From Embleya hyalina (lineage in GTDB: Bacteria > Actinomycetota > Actinomycetes > Streptomycetales > Streptomycetaceae): a DNA stretch of 64,000 nucleotides. How positions within the stretch are numbered: the first letter of the stretch is position 1; the number at the start of each line of letters is the position of its first letter. Where the stretch lies: the NCBI RefSeq assembly GCF_003967355.1, contig NZ_BIFH01000038.1:99045-163044 (forward strand). Direction: 5' to 3'. A model generated the notes under the pieces. It was not told the DNA's origin, did not search any database, and saw nothing but the letters and a program-made list of their open reading frames with translations. Positions 28,501-36,113 of this stretch are shown here, piece by piece. The position numbers and the translations under genes were made by a program.

Positions 28501-29874
28501 CTGGCCCGGCCGGAGGTACGCGCGGCGGCCGTGGTGGCGCACCGGGGGCCGGACGGCGCCGAACTGGTGGCCTACGTGGTCGGCGTCACCGGCCCGCCCG
28601 ACCCGCGCGCGCTGCGCCGGGCGCTCGCCGACGTACTGCCCGAGCACCTGCGCCCCGGCCACTACGTCGCGCTCGACGCGCTGCCCACCACCGCGCACGG
28701 CAAGCTCGACCGCCGGGCCCTGGCCGCCCGCCCACCGGCGCCCGAACCGGATTCCGGCGAGCCGGTGGTGACGCCGCGCAACCGGGTCGAGATGCGGCTC
28801 CTGGGCGTCTGGGAGGAGGTGCTCGGCCGGGCCCCGATCGGCGTGCACCAGGACTTCTTCGAACTCGGCGGCCATTCGCTCAAGGCGGTGGAACTGGTCG
28901 AGACGATCCGCCGCCGGACCGGCCTGGACCTGCCGCTGCACACCCTCTTCCGCAACCCCACCGTGGAGCGGCTGGCCGCCGCCGCGACCGCCCGGGCCGA
29001 CCCCTCCCCCGACGGACCGGACCTGGTCGTCCCGCTCGGCGACGAACACCTGCCCGGACCGCCGCTGTTCCTGGTCCACCCGCAGTCCGGCGACGTGTGC
29101 TGCTACGTGCACCTGGTCCGCGAACTCGGGAACTGGCGGCCGGTGTACGGGATCGAGGCGATCGGCTACAGCAGCGACACCGCCCCGCTGACCGACCTGG
29201 GCGCGATGGCCCGGCGCTACGTCGAGGAGGTCCGCAAGGTCGCCCCCGACGGCCCCTACCTGCTCGCCGGTTGGTCGTTCGGCGGCAACGTCGTGGTGGA
29301 GATGGCCGCGCTCCTGGAGGCCGCCGGCGAGGAGGTCGCCTTCGTCGGGGTGATCGACGCCCGCGCGTTCGGCGAGGACGAGGTCGAGGAGTGGTACGCG
29401 AACACCGGCGAACTCGCCCGATTCGGCATCACCCAGGGCCTGACCCGCTCCGGCCTGAGCCGGGCCGACGACGACGCGCTGCTCACCCTGCTGACCGGAC
29501 ACCTCACCGCGCGGGACCGGCTGTCCCGATACGCCGACACCGGCACGCTGCGCCGGATGATCGACGTGTTCACCGCGAACGGGCGCGCCGCCGACGGTCA
29601 TCGCTCGACCACCCGGGTGCACGCCCCGCTACACCTGTTCACGGCGAGCGAGCGGCACCCGACGCTGACCAACCCGGCTGTCGTGCCCGCGAGTTGGGGA
29701 CGCCGCACGCACGCCTCGCTGCACGTGGTGCCGGTGCCCGGCACCCACCACGACCTGGCCAACCCGCCGCACGTGCCCGAGTTCGCCCGACTGCTGCGCA
29801 ACGGCGTGGACACCGCGCTGCGCCCCGACGGCGCCGCCGGATCCGCGTCGTTCCACGAGGAGGCTCGGCCGTGA
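22504..29874 (+). CDS. NRPS2: C-A-PCP-C-A-PCP-TE, two modules and release
   Basis: 2456 aa from ATG 22504, which overlaps the NRPS1 stop. Residues 1-25 (DPRLAERLREARARLA) look like a helical docking element. Order: C 46-466 (HHIATDG from His182), A 503-1013, PCP 1026-1096 (Ser1060), C 1113-1549 (HHAVVDG from His1246), A 1569-2076, PCP 2093-2166 (Ser2125), TE 2179-2446 with GWSFGG (Ser2258) and a late GTHHDL histidine. The first A pocket reads D-I-L-Q-L-G-V-I-W, one change from the published glycine code DILQLGLIW. The second reads D-A-R-S-L-S-Q-M-T and is unassigned. With NRPS1 this gives a five-module line that ends in TE release by hydrolysis or cyclisation. Confidence 0.94.
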   Translation: MTERTGAGDPRLAERLREARARLADPGPDSPDAHAGSLPRRPADAPIVASFEQERVWLVDRILGRAPEYNVPQCMWFRDEFDPDAFGRALTALVARHEVLRTVFTEVDGLPRPVLRPEGPVTIETVDGTELGDPADPDALRRLARRVADLADRPFDLAGEIPLRAAAVRCVDGSALVLLTVHHIATDGTAMARTWDELASGYAAARARRPLPADPPARQYADFAAWQRAHAAETEAADLRYWADRLTGLPELTLPTDHPRPAASERAGAEVRFTLPAATAARVRALSVRYGATPFMTLLAGFKAQLALLGGQTDIAVGTPVAGRDRPELETMLGTFVNTVVLRTELADSPSFVDLIGRVRESALGAYAHQGLPFAHLVEHLHPRRDLSRNPLFQVLFAHRHEPAPGAGTRSEPRLRPVPLPVTTSKFDLALTLTEAGPEAPITGSIVFDPDLFESATIHRLAAGYVRLLHAATAYPDLPPDRLPLADPAEAATLVHDWGRGEFRAPNGATLPELIAAQAVRTPEAIALGCGERTVTYAELIERADRLAARLAALGLPAEGVVAVCLDRSVDLVIALLGVLRAGGGYLPIDPSHATARIGALLADSETRLVLTHAATARTMPWADLGVPVLDLDTVADHAPGPRPPAAAPDPDQVAYLIHTSGSTGRPKGVMVTHGGVANLARDMIERLALDGSSVVGALTTVSFDIAVLELLVPLAAGARVQVLPQAALADGGRLGAALTDAGATVVQATPAGWAMLLDAGWPGGEIRALCGGEALPGPLAERIRARVARLWNVYGPTETTIWSAAHLVEHTPAPPGPDTPDPAAPPLGRPLLNTSLYVLDNRLAAVPIGVVGELYIGGLGLARGYAADPGRTAERLLPDPFAAGAGRAGARMYRTGDLVRYRPDGRLDFLGRADQQIKIRGHRIEPGEIEARLLAHPDIARAAVRVHGEGLDRVLVGYLVRRAGHDDRDPGVLAREWLRGSLPEYLVPPLIVELDALPLTPNGKLDRRALPDPPSPRTNAAHVAPVGERERRIAEVWARVLDVERVGAHDDFFALGGHSLRAARLVAALREELAVEAPVRLVFDRPTVRGFAAALDPERPVERIPRRAEPGPAPLSFLQRRLWFLDRLRPDRADYNVASVLRLRGRVDPALLRRAVEGVLARHDVLRGRFVSGPDGPVQVSDPVRPPWDEVYEPGAPDPGEAESAAFAEARRRCAEPFDLARGPLFRATPIRIAAEDHLLVVVVHHAVVDGWSLPLFWAEVGAGYRALAGSGSAAATPEPVRPPVQYADFAAWERADTTRGAADLHYWRAKLAGASATEIPADRRRPAMFDEEGASVDFELPETVARRTAEVARELGATPFVVLCAAFAVTAARLSGSADVVLGTPTAGRGRQYPELADVIGPFVNTLVLRTHAEEERVFADLVREVRTTVLDATAHQDLPFERLVEELRPERELNRHPLFRIMFALDRDEAGALDLPGVRTESVRIPHHSAKFDLGLTLTERRDGTLTGSLAYATALYHPTTAHGIADTFRRVLTAALAHPHRPVAGPELLDPAAARRLSPIDGPSEAEDGCLHTLIAARAAERPTAPALEFGEQVLTYARLDRRANDLARRLRAAGARPGVFVGVLLPRSIELVVGLLAVFRTGAAAVPLDPGQPARRNRLLLTSAGASLVLTDDASPTGDTTDRFAGSAVVSASTIEADNPPDSPAGPADLAYVTFTSGSTGLPKAVPTTHAAATRYLRLLAAEFGIGAEDTVLQVAAVSFDAAIRDIFGTLAAGARLVLSADEHARDPRAILATIDRRGVTALLSVVPSLLGVLTAVADGPGDADADAAPAASRLRLILLSGEEPNAQVLRRVRRLGTGIVVVNQYGPTECTMTSTFRRITDADLDAESIPIGAPLPGTRALVLDAAGRPLPTGAIGELYLGGPGVSIGYPGAPAATAERFLPDPYGPPGGRWYRTGDLARVDFHGRLIFHGRRDDQVKVRGVRVEPGEVEAALLARPEVRAAAVVAHRGPDGAELVAYVVGVTGPPDPRALRRALADVLPEHLRPGHYVALDALPTTAHGKLDRRALAARPPAPEPDSGEPVVTPRNRVEMRLLGVWEEVLGRAPIGVHQDFFELGGHSLKAVELVETIRRRTGLDLPLHTLFRNPTVERLAAAATARADPSPDGPDLVVPLGDEHLPGPPLFLVHPQSGDVCCYVHLVRELGNWRPVYGIEAIGYSSDTAPLTDLGAMARRYVEEVRKVAPDGPYLLAGWSFGGNVVVEMAALLEAAGEEVAFVGVIDARAFGEDEVEEWYANTGELARFGITQGLTRSGLSRADDDALLTLLTGHLTARDRLSRYADTGTLRRMIDVFTANGRAADGHRSTTRVHAPLHLFTASERHPTLTNPAVVPASWGRRTHASLHVVPVPGTHHDLANPPHVPEFARLLRNGVDTALRPDGAAGSASFHEEARP

Positions 29875-30632
29875 CGAAACGCATCGGCATCGTCGGCGGC
29901 GTCGGCCCGCTCGCGTCCGTGTACTTCTACGAACGTCTGCTGCGCCTGTCCGGCGCGAGCGACGACGCCGACTACCCCGCGGCGGTGCTGGTCGCCGAAC
30001 CGATGCCCAGCCGGATCGAGCACCTGCTCGGGCGCGGCGAGAGCCCGCTGCCGCAACTGCTGAACACCGTGGAGCAGCTGGAGCGCGCCGGAGCGGACGT
30101 GATCGCCATCCCCTCGGCGACCACCCACGCCTACCGGACCGAACTGTGCGACGCGGTCGGCGTACCGGTCTTCGACCTGCTCGCCGAGACCGGTGTCGCG
30201 CTGCGCCGCCGCCGGCTGCGCCGGCCGCTGCTGCTGGCCACCGAGGCCACGGCGGAACTGCGCCTGTACGAGCCGCACCTGGCGCCCGACACGATCGCGC
30301 GCTATCCGGACGCGGAACGGCAGGCGCGGACCGACGACTTCATCGAGCGGGTCAAGCGCGGCGACCCGGTCGAGGCGCTGCGCGGGGAATTCGCCCGCTG
30401 GATCGAGGGCCTGCCGTCGCGCCGGACGGGTGATCCGGACTGCGTCGTGCTGGCCTGTACCGAACTGTCGGTGATCGCCCCGCCCCGGGCGAGCCGCGTC
30501 CCGGTCGTGGACGTGACCGACGTGTTGGCACGGGCGATCCTCGCCCCCGGAGACGCCCCTTCGCGACCGGTGCGAGCGGCCGCCACCCCATCGGAAACGC
30601 AACGAGACGCAATGAGCGGAGAACAACCATGA
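29871..30632 (+). CDS. Aspartate/glutamate racemase-like protein with altered first cysteine site
   Basis: 253 aa from GTG 29871, inside the NRPS2 stop (GTGA) and after GAGGAGG. The fold signature MTKRIGIVGGVGPLASVYFY and the second catalytic motif VLACTELSVI (Cys196) are those of aspartate/glutamate racemases. The first motif, usually PCNTAH, reads PSATTHAY, so the expected catalytic Cys is Ser82 and the Asn is Ala. Two-base racemisation therefore may be impaired or altered. As the NRPS has no epimerisation domain, it is a candidate source of a D-amino acid, or a related isomerase/decarboxylase-type activity using one cysteine. Confidence 0.82.
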   Translation: MTKRIGIVGGVGPLASVYFYERLLRLSGASDDADYPAAVLVAEPMPSRIEHLLGRGESPLPQLLNTVEQLERAGADVIAIPSATTHAYRTELCDAVGVPVFDLLAETGVALRRRRLRRPLLLATEATAELRLYEPHLAPDTIARYPDAERQARTDDFIERVKRGDPVEALRGEFARWIEGLPSRRTGDPDCVVLACTELSVIAPPRASRVPVVDVTDVLARAILAPGDAPSRPVRAAATPSETQRDAMSGEQP

Positions 30633-30889
30633 CGGTTGAGGACACCCGTTGGTCGGTCGTGATCAACGACGAGGAGCAGTACTCGATCTGGGCGGCCGGC
30701 CGCGATGTGCCGGTCGGTTGGCGGATCGTGCGGGTGGACGGCGTCGACGTCGAGGGGTCCCGGGAGGACTGCCTCGCCCACATCGAACGGGTGTGGACCG
30801 ACATGCGTCCCAAGAGCCTGCGTGATCGGCTCGCCCGGCGGGCCGAGGCCGAGGCGCGGCAGTCCGCAGCGCGCCCTTCGGCGAGCTGA
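30629..30889 (+). CDS. MbtH-family NRPS accessory protein
   Basis: 86 aa, with ATG overlapping the racemase stop. The MbtH signature is present: VINDEEQYSIWAAGRDVPVGWR and HIERVWTDMRPKSLRDR. MbtH proteins bind adenylation domains and are needed for their folding or activity. Its place inside the NRPS operon points to service for NRPS1-3. The Ala-rich C-terminal tail (about 15 residues) goes beyond the core. Confidence 0.95.
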   Translation: MTVEDTRWSVVINDEEQYSIWAAGRDVPVGWRIVRVDGVDVEGSREDCLAHIERVWTDMRPKSLRDRLARRAEAEARQSAARPSAS

Positions 30890-30908
30890 GCGGAAGGCGA
30901 CGAACACG

Positions 30909-31655
30909 ATGCGTGAGCCCACGCCGCAGGACAGCGCCCGAGCCCTGACCGGCTGGGCCGCCGAACAGGGCATCGACCCGGGCGACCTGGAACGGATCCA
31001 CCGAGGTCTCGATCCCGACGACCCGGTGCGATCCCGGGCCGGGCACCTGCAATCCCCCGCGATCCTGGTGCCCGGACTGGCCGCCACGCCCTGGCACGAC
31101 CCCGACCGGTATCCGTGGATCGACGCGCTGGAGAGCCGATACCCGCTCATCCGCGACGAGTTCGAGAAGCAGTACGCGAGCGAGGGGATCGACCGACACC
31201 CCGAGGAGCGCGAACTCGCCGCGACCGGCGGCTGGAACGCGTACCACTTCCACACCATGGGTACCACCTTCCCGGAACACCTGGCGCAATGCCCGGCCAC
31301 GGCCGAGGCGTTGGCGGCGGTGCCGGGAGTGGCCGACGCCGGGATCTGCTACTTCTCGGTGCTCGCGCCGCGCACCCGGGTCAAGCCGCACTGCGGCTTC
31401 GTGAACACCCGGATCCGCTGCCATCTCGGTCTGACCGTGCCGCCCGGCTGTCGCATGCGGGTGGGCACCGAGTCCCGGGCCTGGCGGGAGGGCCGGTGTT
31501 CGGTCTTCGACGACTCGTTCGAGCACGAGGTGGCCAACGACTCGGACCACCCCCGGGCGGTGCTGCTCGTGGACACCTGGCACCCCGATCTGACCGAAGT
31601 CGAGCGCCGGGCGATGGAGTTCGTGATGCGCATGTGGACGTCCGATGTGGACTGA
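30909..31655 (+). CDS. Aspartyl/asparaginyl beta-hydroxylase-like oxygenase 1
   Basis: 248 aa from ATG 30909, with GCGGAAGG upstream, 19 bp after mbtH. It has the AspH-type Fe(II)/2-oxoglutarate core: GWNAYHFHTMG, ICYFSVLAPRTRVKPHCG with the HxG iron site (His161), RIRCHLGLTVP, and the distal iron histidine in DDSFEHEV (His206), then LLVDTWHPDL with the 2OG-binding region. The family hydroxylates beta-carbons of Asp, Asn or similar residues and lacks the usual Asp iron ligand. In this operon it probably oxidises a free or carrier-bound amino acid. It is clearly paralogous to the gene at 32923-33684. Confidence 0.87.
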   Translation: MREPTPQDSARALTGWAAEQGIDPGDLERIHRGLDPDDPVRSRAGHLQSPAILVPGLAATPWHDPDRYPWIDALESRYPLIRDEFEKQYASEGIDRHPEERELAATGGWNAYHFHTMGTTFPEHLAQCPATAEALAAVPGVADAGICYFSVLAPRTRVKPHCGFVNTRIRCHLGLTVPPGCRMRVGTESRAWREGRCSVFDDSFEHEVANDSDHPRAVLLVDTWHPDLTEVERRAMEFVMRMWTSDVD

Positions 31656-32877
31656 CCCGAGGGCGGCCGGCCCCGCACCGTCGACCGCGCCTCCGCCGCC
31701 GCTGGGGCCCCTGTCGAGCGACGCGGACGCGATCCGGGTACCGCCCGCCGAATTGACCCTGTTCGTCGACTCGGTCTGCCGCCGCATGGGCGCCGGCGGG
31801 CAGGTGGCCGGCGAGGTCGCGGAACACCTCGTCGGCGCGAACCTGGCCGGACACGACTCGCACGGCGTGTTGCGACTGCCGCAATACGTCGCCGAGGCGG
31901 AGCGCGGCGACCTGATGCCCGGCGCCCGGCCGCACGTGCTGCGCCGACGCCGAGCGAGCGTACTGCTCGACGCGCGCCGCGGGTTCGGGCACTACTCGGC
32001 CCGAATGGCCTGCGAGTTGGTGGCCTCCCTGGCCATCGAACACGGCGTCGGGGTGGTGGCCATCCGACACTGCGGCCACATCGGCCGGCTCGGCCACTAC
32101 TGCGAACTGCTCGCGAACGCCGGTCTGGTCGGGATGCTCACCGTGGGAGCGGCCGGTCCCGGCGTCGGCGTGATGGCGCCCCCCGGCGGCTCCGGGCGCT
32201 TCCTCGCGGCCAACCCCTGGGCGCTCGGCGTGCCCGGCACCGACCACCCGGTGGTGGTGGACGTGTCGATGGCGCTGCTCGCGGAGGGCAAGATCACCGC
32301 CGCCGCGGCGCGCGGCGAGGCGCTGCCCGAGGGGTGTGTGGTGGACGCGGGACGGCGTCCCAGCCGGGACCCGGCCGACTACCTGGCGGGCGGCGCGCTG
32401 CTGCCGCTGGGCAGTCCGGTGGCCGCGCACAAGGGCTTCGGCCTGGCCCTGGGCGCGGCCCTGCTCGGCGGCCTGGCCGCGATCGGCGACGGTACGCCGA
32501 CCCTGGCCGGCTCGCAGCGCCCACCCGACTCCACCGGACGGGGCGAGATCGCCGGCGTCTGTCTGATCGCGATCGACCCCGAGGCGTTCGGCGGCCTGGA
32601 GCCGTATCGGGCGATGATCGCGGACACCGCCGCGCTGATCGCGGACGCCGAGGCGGGCGGGGCACACGCGACCGTCCCCGGCGCCCCGGAACATCGCAGC
32701 CGACAGGCCCGCGCGACCGGGATCCCGCTGCCGCGTTCGACCGTGGCCGACCTGATCGCGGTCGGCGCCCGGTTCGACGTCCCGACCAGGCTGCCGCGCA
32801 CGGGCGACGCCGGCGTCGACCCGGGGGCGGCCGACCCCGCCGCGCCCCGGCCCAAACGTCCGTCGCGCCGGCCCTGA
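31645..32877 (+). CDS. Ldh2/MDH2-family NAD(P)H oxidoreductase
   Basis: 410 aa from ATG 31645, which overlaps the hydroxylase gene by 11 bp. The malate/L-lactate dehydrogenase 2 fold is shown by LAGHDSHGVLRLPQYV, VVAIRHCGHIGRLGHYCELL and FLAANPWALGVPGTDHPVVV, and by PVAAHKGFGLALG near the C-terminus. Family members reduce 2-oxo acids or cyclic imines (for example piperideine-2-carboxylate). The first 30 residues are Pro/Ala-rich and the last 40 are basic, both beyond the core. Located between two hydroxylases, it likely tailors an NRPS building block; the direction and substrate are unknown. Confidence 0.87.
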   Translation: MWTDPRAAGPAPSTAPPPPLGPLSSDADAIRVPPAELTLFVDSVCRRMGAGGQVAGEVAEHLVGANLAGHDSHGVLRLPQYVAEAERGDLMPGARPHVLRRRRASVLLDARRGFGHYSARMACELVASLAIEHGVGVVAIRHCGHIGRLGHYCELLANAGLVGMLTVGAAGPGVGVMAPPGGSGRFLAANPWALGVPGTDHPVVVDVSMALLAEGKITAAAARGEALPEGCVVDAGRRPSRDPADYLAGGALLPLGSPVAAHKGFGLALGAALLGGLAAIGDGTPTLAGSQRPPDSTGRGEIAGVCLIAIDPEAFGGLEPYRAMIADTAALIADAEAGGAHATVPGAPEHRSRQARATGIPLPRSTVADLIAVGARFDVPTRLPRTGDAGVDPGAADPAAPRPKRPSRRP

Positions 32878-32922
32878 GCACACCGAACGCCCCTGGTGGG
32901 CACGGAAGGAAGGAGCACGGGC

Positions 32923-33684
32923 ATGCCCGCGTGGGTCAACGACAGTCGACCGTTCCTGGACCGGTGGATCGACGAACAGCACGTGGACCGGTCCCGGTTG
33001 ACCCGGATCCTGGACGGTCTGGAGGTCAGTTCGTGGCGCGAGCCCGCCGACGAGGACGCGGTGCAGCGCCCGGAAGTCCTGCTTCCCGGCCTCACCGCGC
33101 AACCGTGGTGGGACCGCAGGCACTTCCCCTGGATCGCCGACCTGGAGGCCGGATACGGCGCGATCCGCGAGGAGTTCGAGGCGGTCGGCGGGCTGGTGCC
33201 CGCCGACGCAGTCCGGCACCCCAACTCCGGCAACCTGGCCGAGGCGGGCGACTGGAACGCGTACTACTTCCACCTGCTCGGCCGCGCCTACCCGGAGCAC
33301 ATCGCCCGCTGTCCGCGCACCATGAAGGTGTTGTCCGAGCCGGACGGGGTGGCCGATTCGGGCATGTGCTACTTCTCCATCATGGGTTCGCGCACCCATG
33401 TCGCCCCGCACTGCGGCTTCATCAACGCCCGGGTGCGCTGTCACCTGGGCCTGGTCGTGCCGGACGGCGGGCGGATGCGGGTCGCCGACGAGACCCGGAC
33501 CTGGAGCGAGGGCCGCGCGATCGTCTTCGACGACTCGTTCGAGCACGAGGTGTGGAACGAGGCCGAGTCGGGCCGGGCGGTACTGCTCTTCGACGTCTGG
33601 CATCCGGAGCTGACCACGATCGAGAAACGCGCGCTGGCGTACATGATGACCGTTTGGAAGACCTTCCTGTACGAGGACGACTAG
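32923..33684 (+). CDS. Aspartyl/asparaginyl beta-hydroxylase-like oxygenase 2
   Basis: 253 aa from ATG 32923, chosen over GTG 32896 because GGAAGGAAGGAGC sits just upstream of the ATG. It has the same ordered motifs as its neighbour: DWNAYYFHLLGRAYPEH, MCYFSIMGSRTHVAPHCG (His163), RVRCHLGLVVP, DDSFEHEVWNE (His208) and LLFDVWHPELT. It stops two bases before the LanB-like gene, so the two are tightly linked. The paralogous pair may hydroxylate two different residues, or the same residue at different stages. Confidence 0.87.
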   Translation: MPAWVNDSRPFLDRWIDEQHVDRSRLTRILDGLEVSSWREPADEDAVQRPEVLLPGLTAQPWWDRRHFPWIADLEAGYGAIREEFEAVGGLVPADAVRHPNSGNLAEAGDWNAYYFHLLGRAYPEHIARCPRTMKVLSEPDGVADSGMCYFSIMGSRTHVAPHCGFINARVRCHLGLVVPDGGRMRVADETRTWSEGRAIVFDDSFEHEVWNEAESGRAVLLFDVWHPELTTIEKRALAYMMTVWKTFLYEDD

Positions 33685-33686
33685 GG

Positions 33687-36113
33687 ATGGGCGACGAGGC
33701 GGACATCCCGGGGGCGCGGAGGTCGCGAGCGGAGCCGGTACAGGGGTCGGCGGGCGACACGGCGGGTGAGTCGGCGGGCGGGTCGGCGTCGGCTCCGGAA
33801 TCGGCGCGCGCCTTGGCGCGGGCCGCCGAGGGGCCCTGGCGTTCGGCCGGGTGGGCACTGGTCAAATCCACCGGGTTCCCCTACGAGTTGCTGGAGGACC
33901 TGCGCGTCCTCGACCCGGTCGACGGGGATCCGGGCCGGGAGGTCGCGGCGGCCGCCGTCGCGGACGGGCCGGCCGACGCGGACCCGATCGCCGAGTGTGT
34001 GCGCCGCCTGCTGCGCACCTGCGCGGACCCGCGCTTCCTGGAGGCCGTCCTGCTCTCCAGCCGGGGTGCCTACGAACGCCTGCACCACTGGTTGCGGACC
34101 GACCCGGACCCGAGCCGGCTGCGCTCGGCCGACCGGCGACGGGTGCTGCTGGCCGCGATGTACCTCCAGCGGATGTGCGCCAAGAACGAGAGCACCAGCT
34201 TCTTCGGCCCGGTCGCCTGGGCCCGGGTGCACCCCGACGATCCGTTCCGGCTCGACCTCGGGGAGCCGGCCCCGGTCCGCCTGGCGACCGCGTGGACGCA
34301 CTGGGCCGCGCAGGCGATCGCCGACGCGATGAGCGCCGATCCCGACGTGCTCGCCGAGGTGGCGCCGCGCGTGCCACCGAACCTGGTCGAGCGGGACGGG
34401 CGACGGTTCGCGGTCCGCTACGACCGCCGGCCGATCACCCTGGACGAACGCGTCGAGCCGCCCGGGACGCCGGCCGAACGGGCGTTGCTCGCGCGCTGCG
34501 ACGGGCGGACCACCGCCGCCGAACTGGCCGCCGCCGAGGGCCTGGACCTGGACGACACACTCGATCTGCTGCGTGCGCTGGACCGGCGCGGCCTGGTGCG
34601 GTTCGGGCCGACCGTCCCGGTCGGTCTGATCGATCCGCTGCGCCCGCTGACCGAGTTCGCCGCGCGCCTGTCCGGCCCGACGGGGCGGCGGTGGCGGGGC
34701 GTACTGGACGAATTGGAGCTGCGCCGACGGCGGTTCCACGAGGCTCCCTCCCTGGCGGCGCGCCGCGAGGCACTGTCGGCCGTCGGACGCGCGTTCACCG
34801 AGGTGACCGGAGCCGCGCCGGACAAGGACGCGGGCCGGCACTACGCCGACCGGTCGATCCTGGTCGAGGACGGGAGCTTCCCCTGGCCGCGGTTCGACCT
34901 CGGCCGCCCGCTGCACCGGTACCTCACCGACGAGGCGCCGGTGCTCCTGGACCTGCTGTTCGAACTGTCGCTGGCCCGGCGGCGACGGCTGGTCGCCGAG
35001 ATCACCGAATGGTTCGCCGACACGTTCGGCGGGCGAAGCGTGCCGCTGGACCGGGTGTTGGTCGCCGCCGAGGTGGCCGGGCTCGGTGAGCGGCTGCGCA
35101 AGATCGACGATCGGGCCCGGCTGGACGGGCCCTCCGCGCTCACCGACCGGCTGCGGGCCGACGCGGACCGGCCCCGGGTGCGGCTCGGCATGGACTGGGC
35201 GAAACGGGCCGCGGCCGAGGTGGACTTCGACACGTGGTGCGTGGCGGGCGCCGACCTGTTCGTCGCCGCGCCGGACGAGGCGGCGATCGACGCCGACGCC
35301 TTCACCGTCGTGGTCGGCGAAGTACACGGCCTGCACGATCAGTTGCTGCAGGGCCTGTGGCCGGCGCTGCATCCGGACCAGGCCGGGTTCGAGGCCGAGA
35401 TCGGCGGCCTGATCGAGGGGCTGACCGACGCGCGGATCTGCGATCCCGTCCTGGCACACGGGCGCAAGACGCTGGCCCGCGCCGAGGTGTTGCCCGAGGT
35501 GGAGTTCCTGGGTACCAGCCCCCGCCCGCCGGGACGGGTCGGGCGCGCGGCCGATCTGCGCGTGCGCCTCGACGGCGGTGAACTCGTCTTGGAATGCCCG
35601 ACGTTGGGTCGAGTACTGCTGACCAGACCGCCGCTGCCGTCCTGGGGTGACGAGGTCGAGTCGATCTTCACGCCGTTCACCGGCGCCCGACTGATCGGTG
35701 CCGAGGACATGTTCCGTGCCCTCGACGACGTCCCGCACCTGCCCCGGCTGACCGTCGGCCGCACCGTCGTACACCGGGAGACCTGGCGGATTCCCGCGCC
35801 GGCGCCACGATCCTGGAGCGGTCTGCACCCGGGCAACCGCACCCGGATGCGCCGGTTGCGCGACCGGTACGGGTTCCCCGACCAGGTCTATGTGCGCTTC
35901 GCCGGCGAACCCAAGCCGATCTTCGTGGACTTCGAGGTACCGGTGCTGGCCGACCTGTTCTCGCGCCACTTCGACCGGGCCCACGGTCCGATCGTGGTCT
36001 CGGAGATGTTGCCGGGACCGGCCGACCTGTGGTTGCGCGACCACACGGGTCGACACACCGCCGAACTCCGGTTCGGCTTCTACCGGGGACGGGCGGGGGA
36101 GCGGAGCGGATGA
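33687..36113 (+). CDS. Stand-alone LanB-type (lantibiotic dehydratase N-terminal) domain protein
   Basis: 808 aa from ATG 33687. LanB glutamylation-domain hallmarks are visible: KNESTSFFGPVAWARV at Lys166, HYADRSILVEDG at Tyr386, and PDQVYVRFAGEPKPIFVDFE near residue 730. It ends in RFGFYRGRAG; there is no following elimination (SpaB_C-like) domain. LanB proteins use glutamyl-tRNA to activate Ser/Thr, and small LanBs that lack the elimination domain include the PEARLs, which add amino acids from aminoacyl-tRNA. No precursor-peptide gene is visible in this operon, so an action on the NRPS peptide or on a carrier-bound amino acid is the inference. Its start is 2 bp after hydroxylase 2 and its stop overlaps the next gene. 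Confidence 0.82.
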   Translation: MGDEADIPGARRSRAEPVQGSAGDTAGESAGGSASAPESARALARAAEGPWRSAGWALVKSTGFPYELLEDLRVLDPVDGDPGREVAAAAVADGPADADPIAECVRRLLRTCADPRFLEAVLLSSRGAYERLHHWLRTDPDPSRLRSADRRRVLLAAMYLQRMCAKNESTSFFGPVAWARVHPDDPFRLDLGEPAPVRLATAWTHWAAQAIADAMSADPDVLAEVAPRVPPNLVERDGRRFAVRYDRRPITLDERVEPPGTPAERALLARCDGRTTAAELAAAEGLDLDDTLDLLRALDRRGLVRFGPTVPVGLIDPLRPLTEFAARLSGPTGRRWRGVLDELELRRRRFHEAPSLAARREALSAVGRAFTEVTGAAPDKDAGRHYADRSILVEDGSFPWPRFDLGRPLHRYLTDEAPVLLDLLFELSLARRRRLVAEITEWFADTFGGRSVPLDRVLVAAEVAGLGERLRKIDDRARLDGPSALTDRLRADADRPRVRLGMDWAKRAAAEVDFDTWCVAGADLFVAAPDEAAIDADAFTVVVGEVHGLHDQLLQGLWPALHPDQAGFEAEIGGLIEGLTDARICDPVLAHGRKTLARAEVLPEVEFLGTSPRPPGRVGRAADLRVRLDGGELVLECPTLGRVLLTRPPLPSWGDEVESIFTPFTGARLIGAEDMFRALDDVPHLPRLTVGRTVVHRETWRIPAPAPRSWSGLHPGNRTRMRRLRDRYGFPDQVYVRFAGEPKPIFVDFEVPVLADLFSRHFDRAHGPIVVSEMLPGPADLWLRDHTGRHTAELRFGFYRGRAGERSG

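Noticed and set aside
28128..29870. Long N-terminal extension of the racemase-like gene
   Set aside because: The upstream codons overlap NRPS2 in another frame and carry no motif; GTG 29871 has a good ribosome-binding site and starts the conserved fold.
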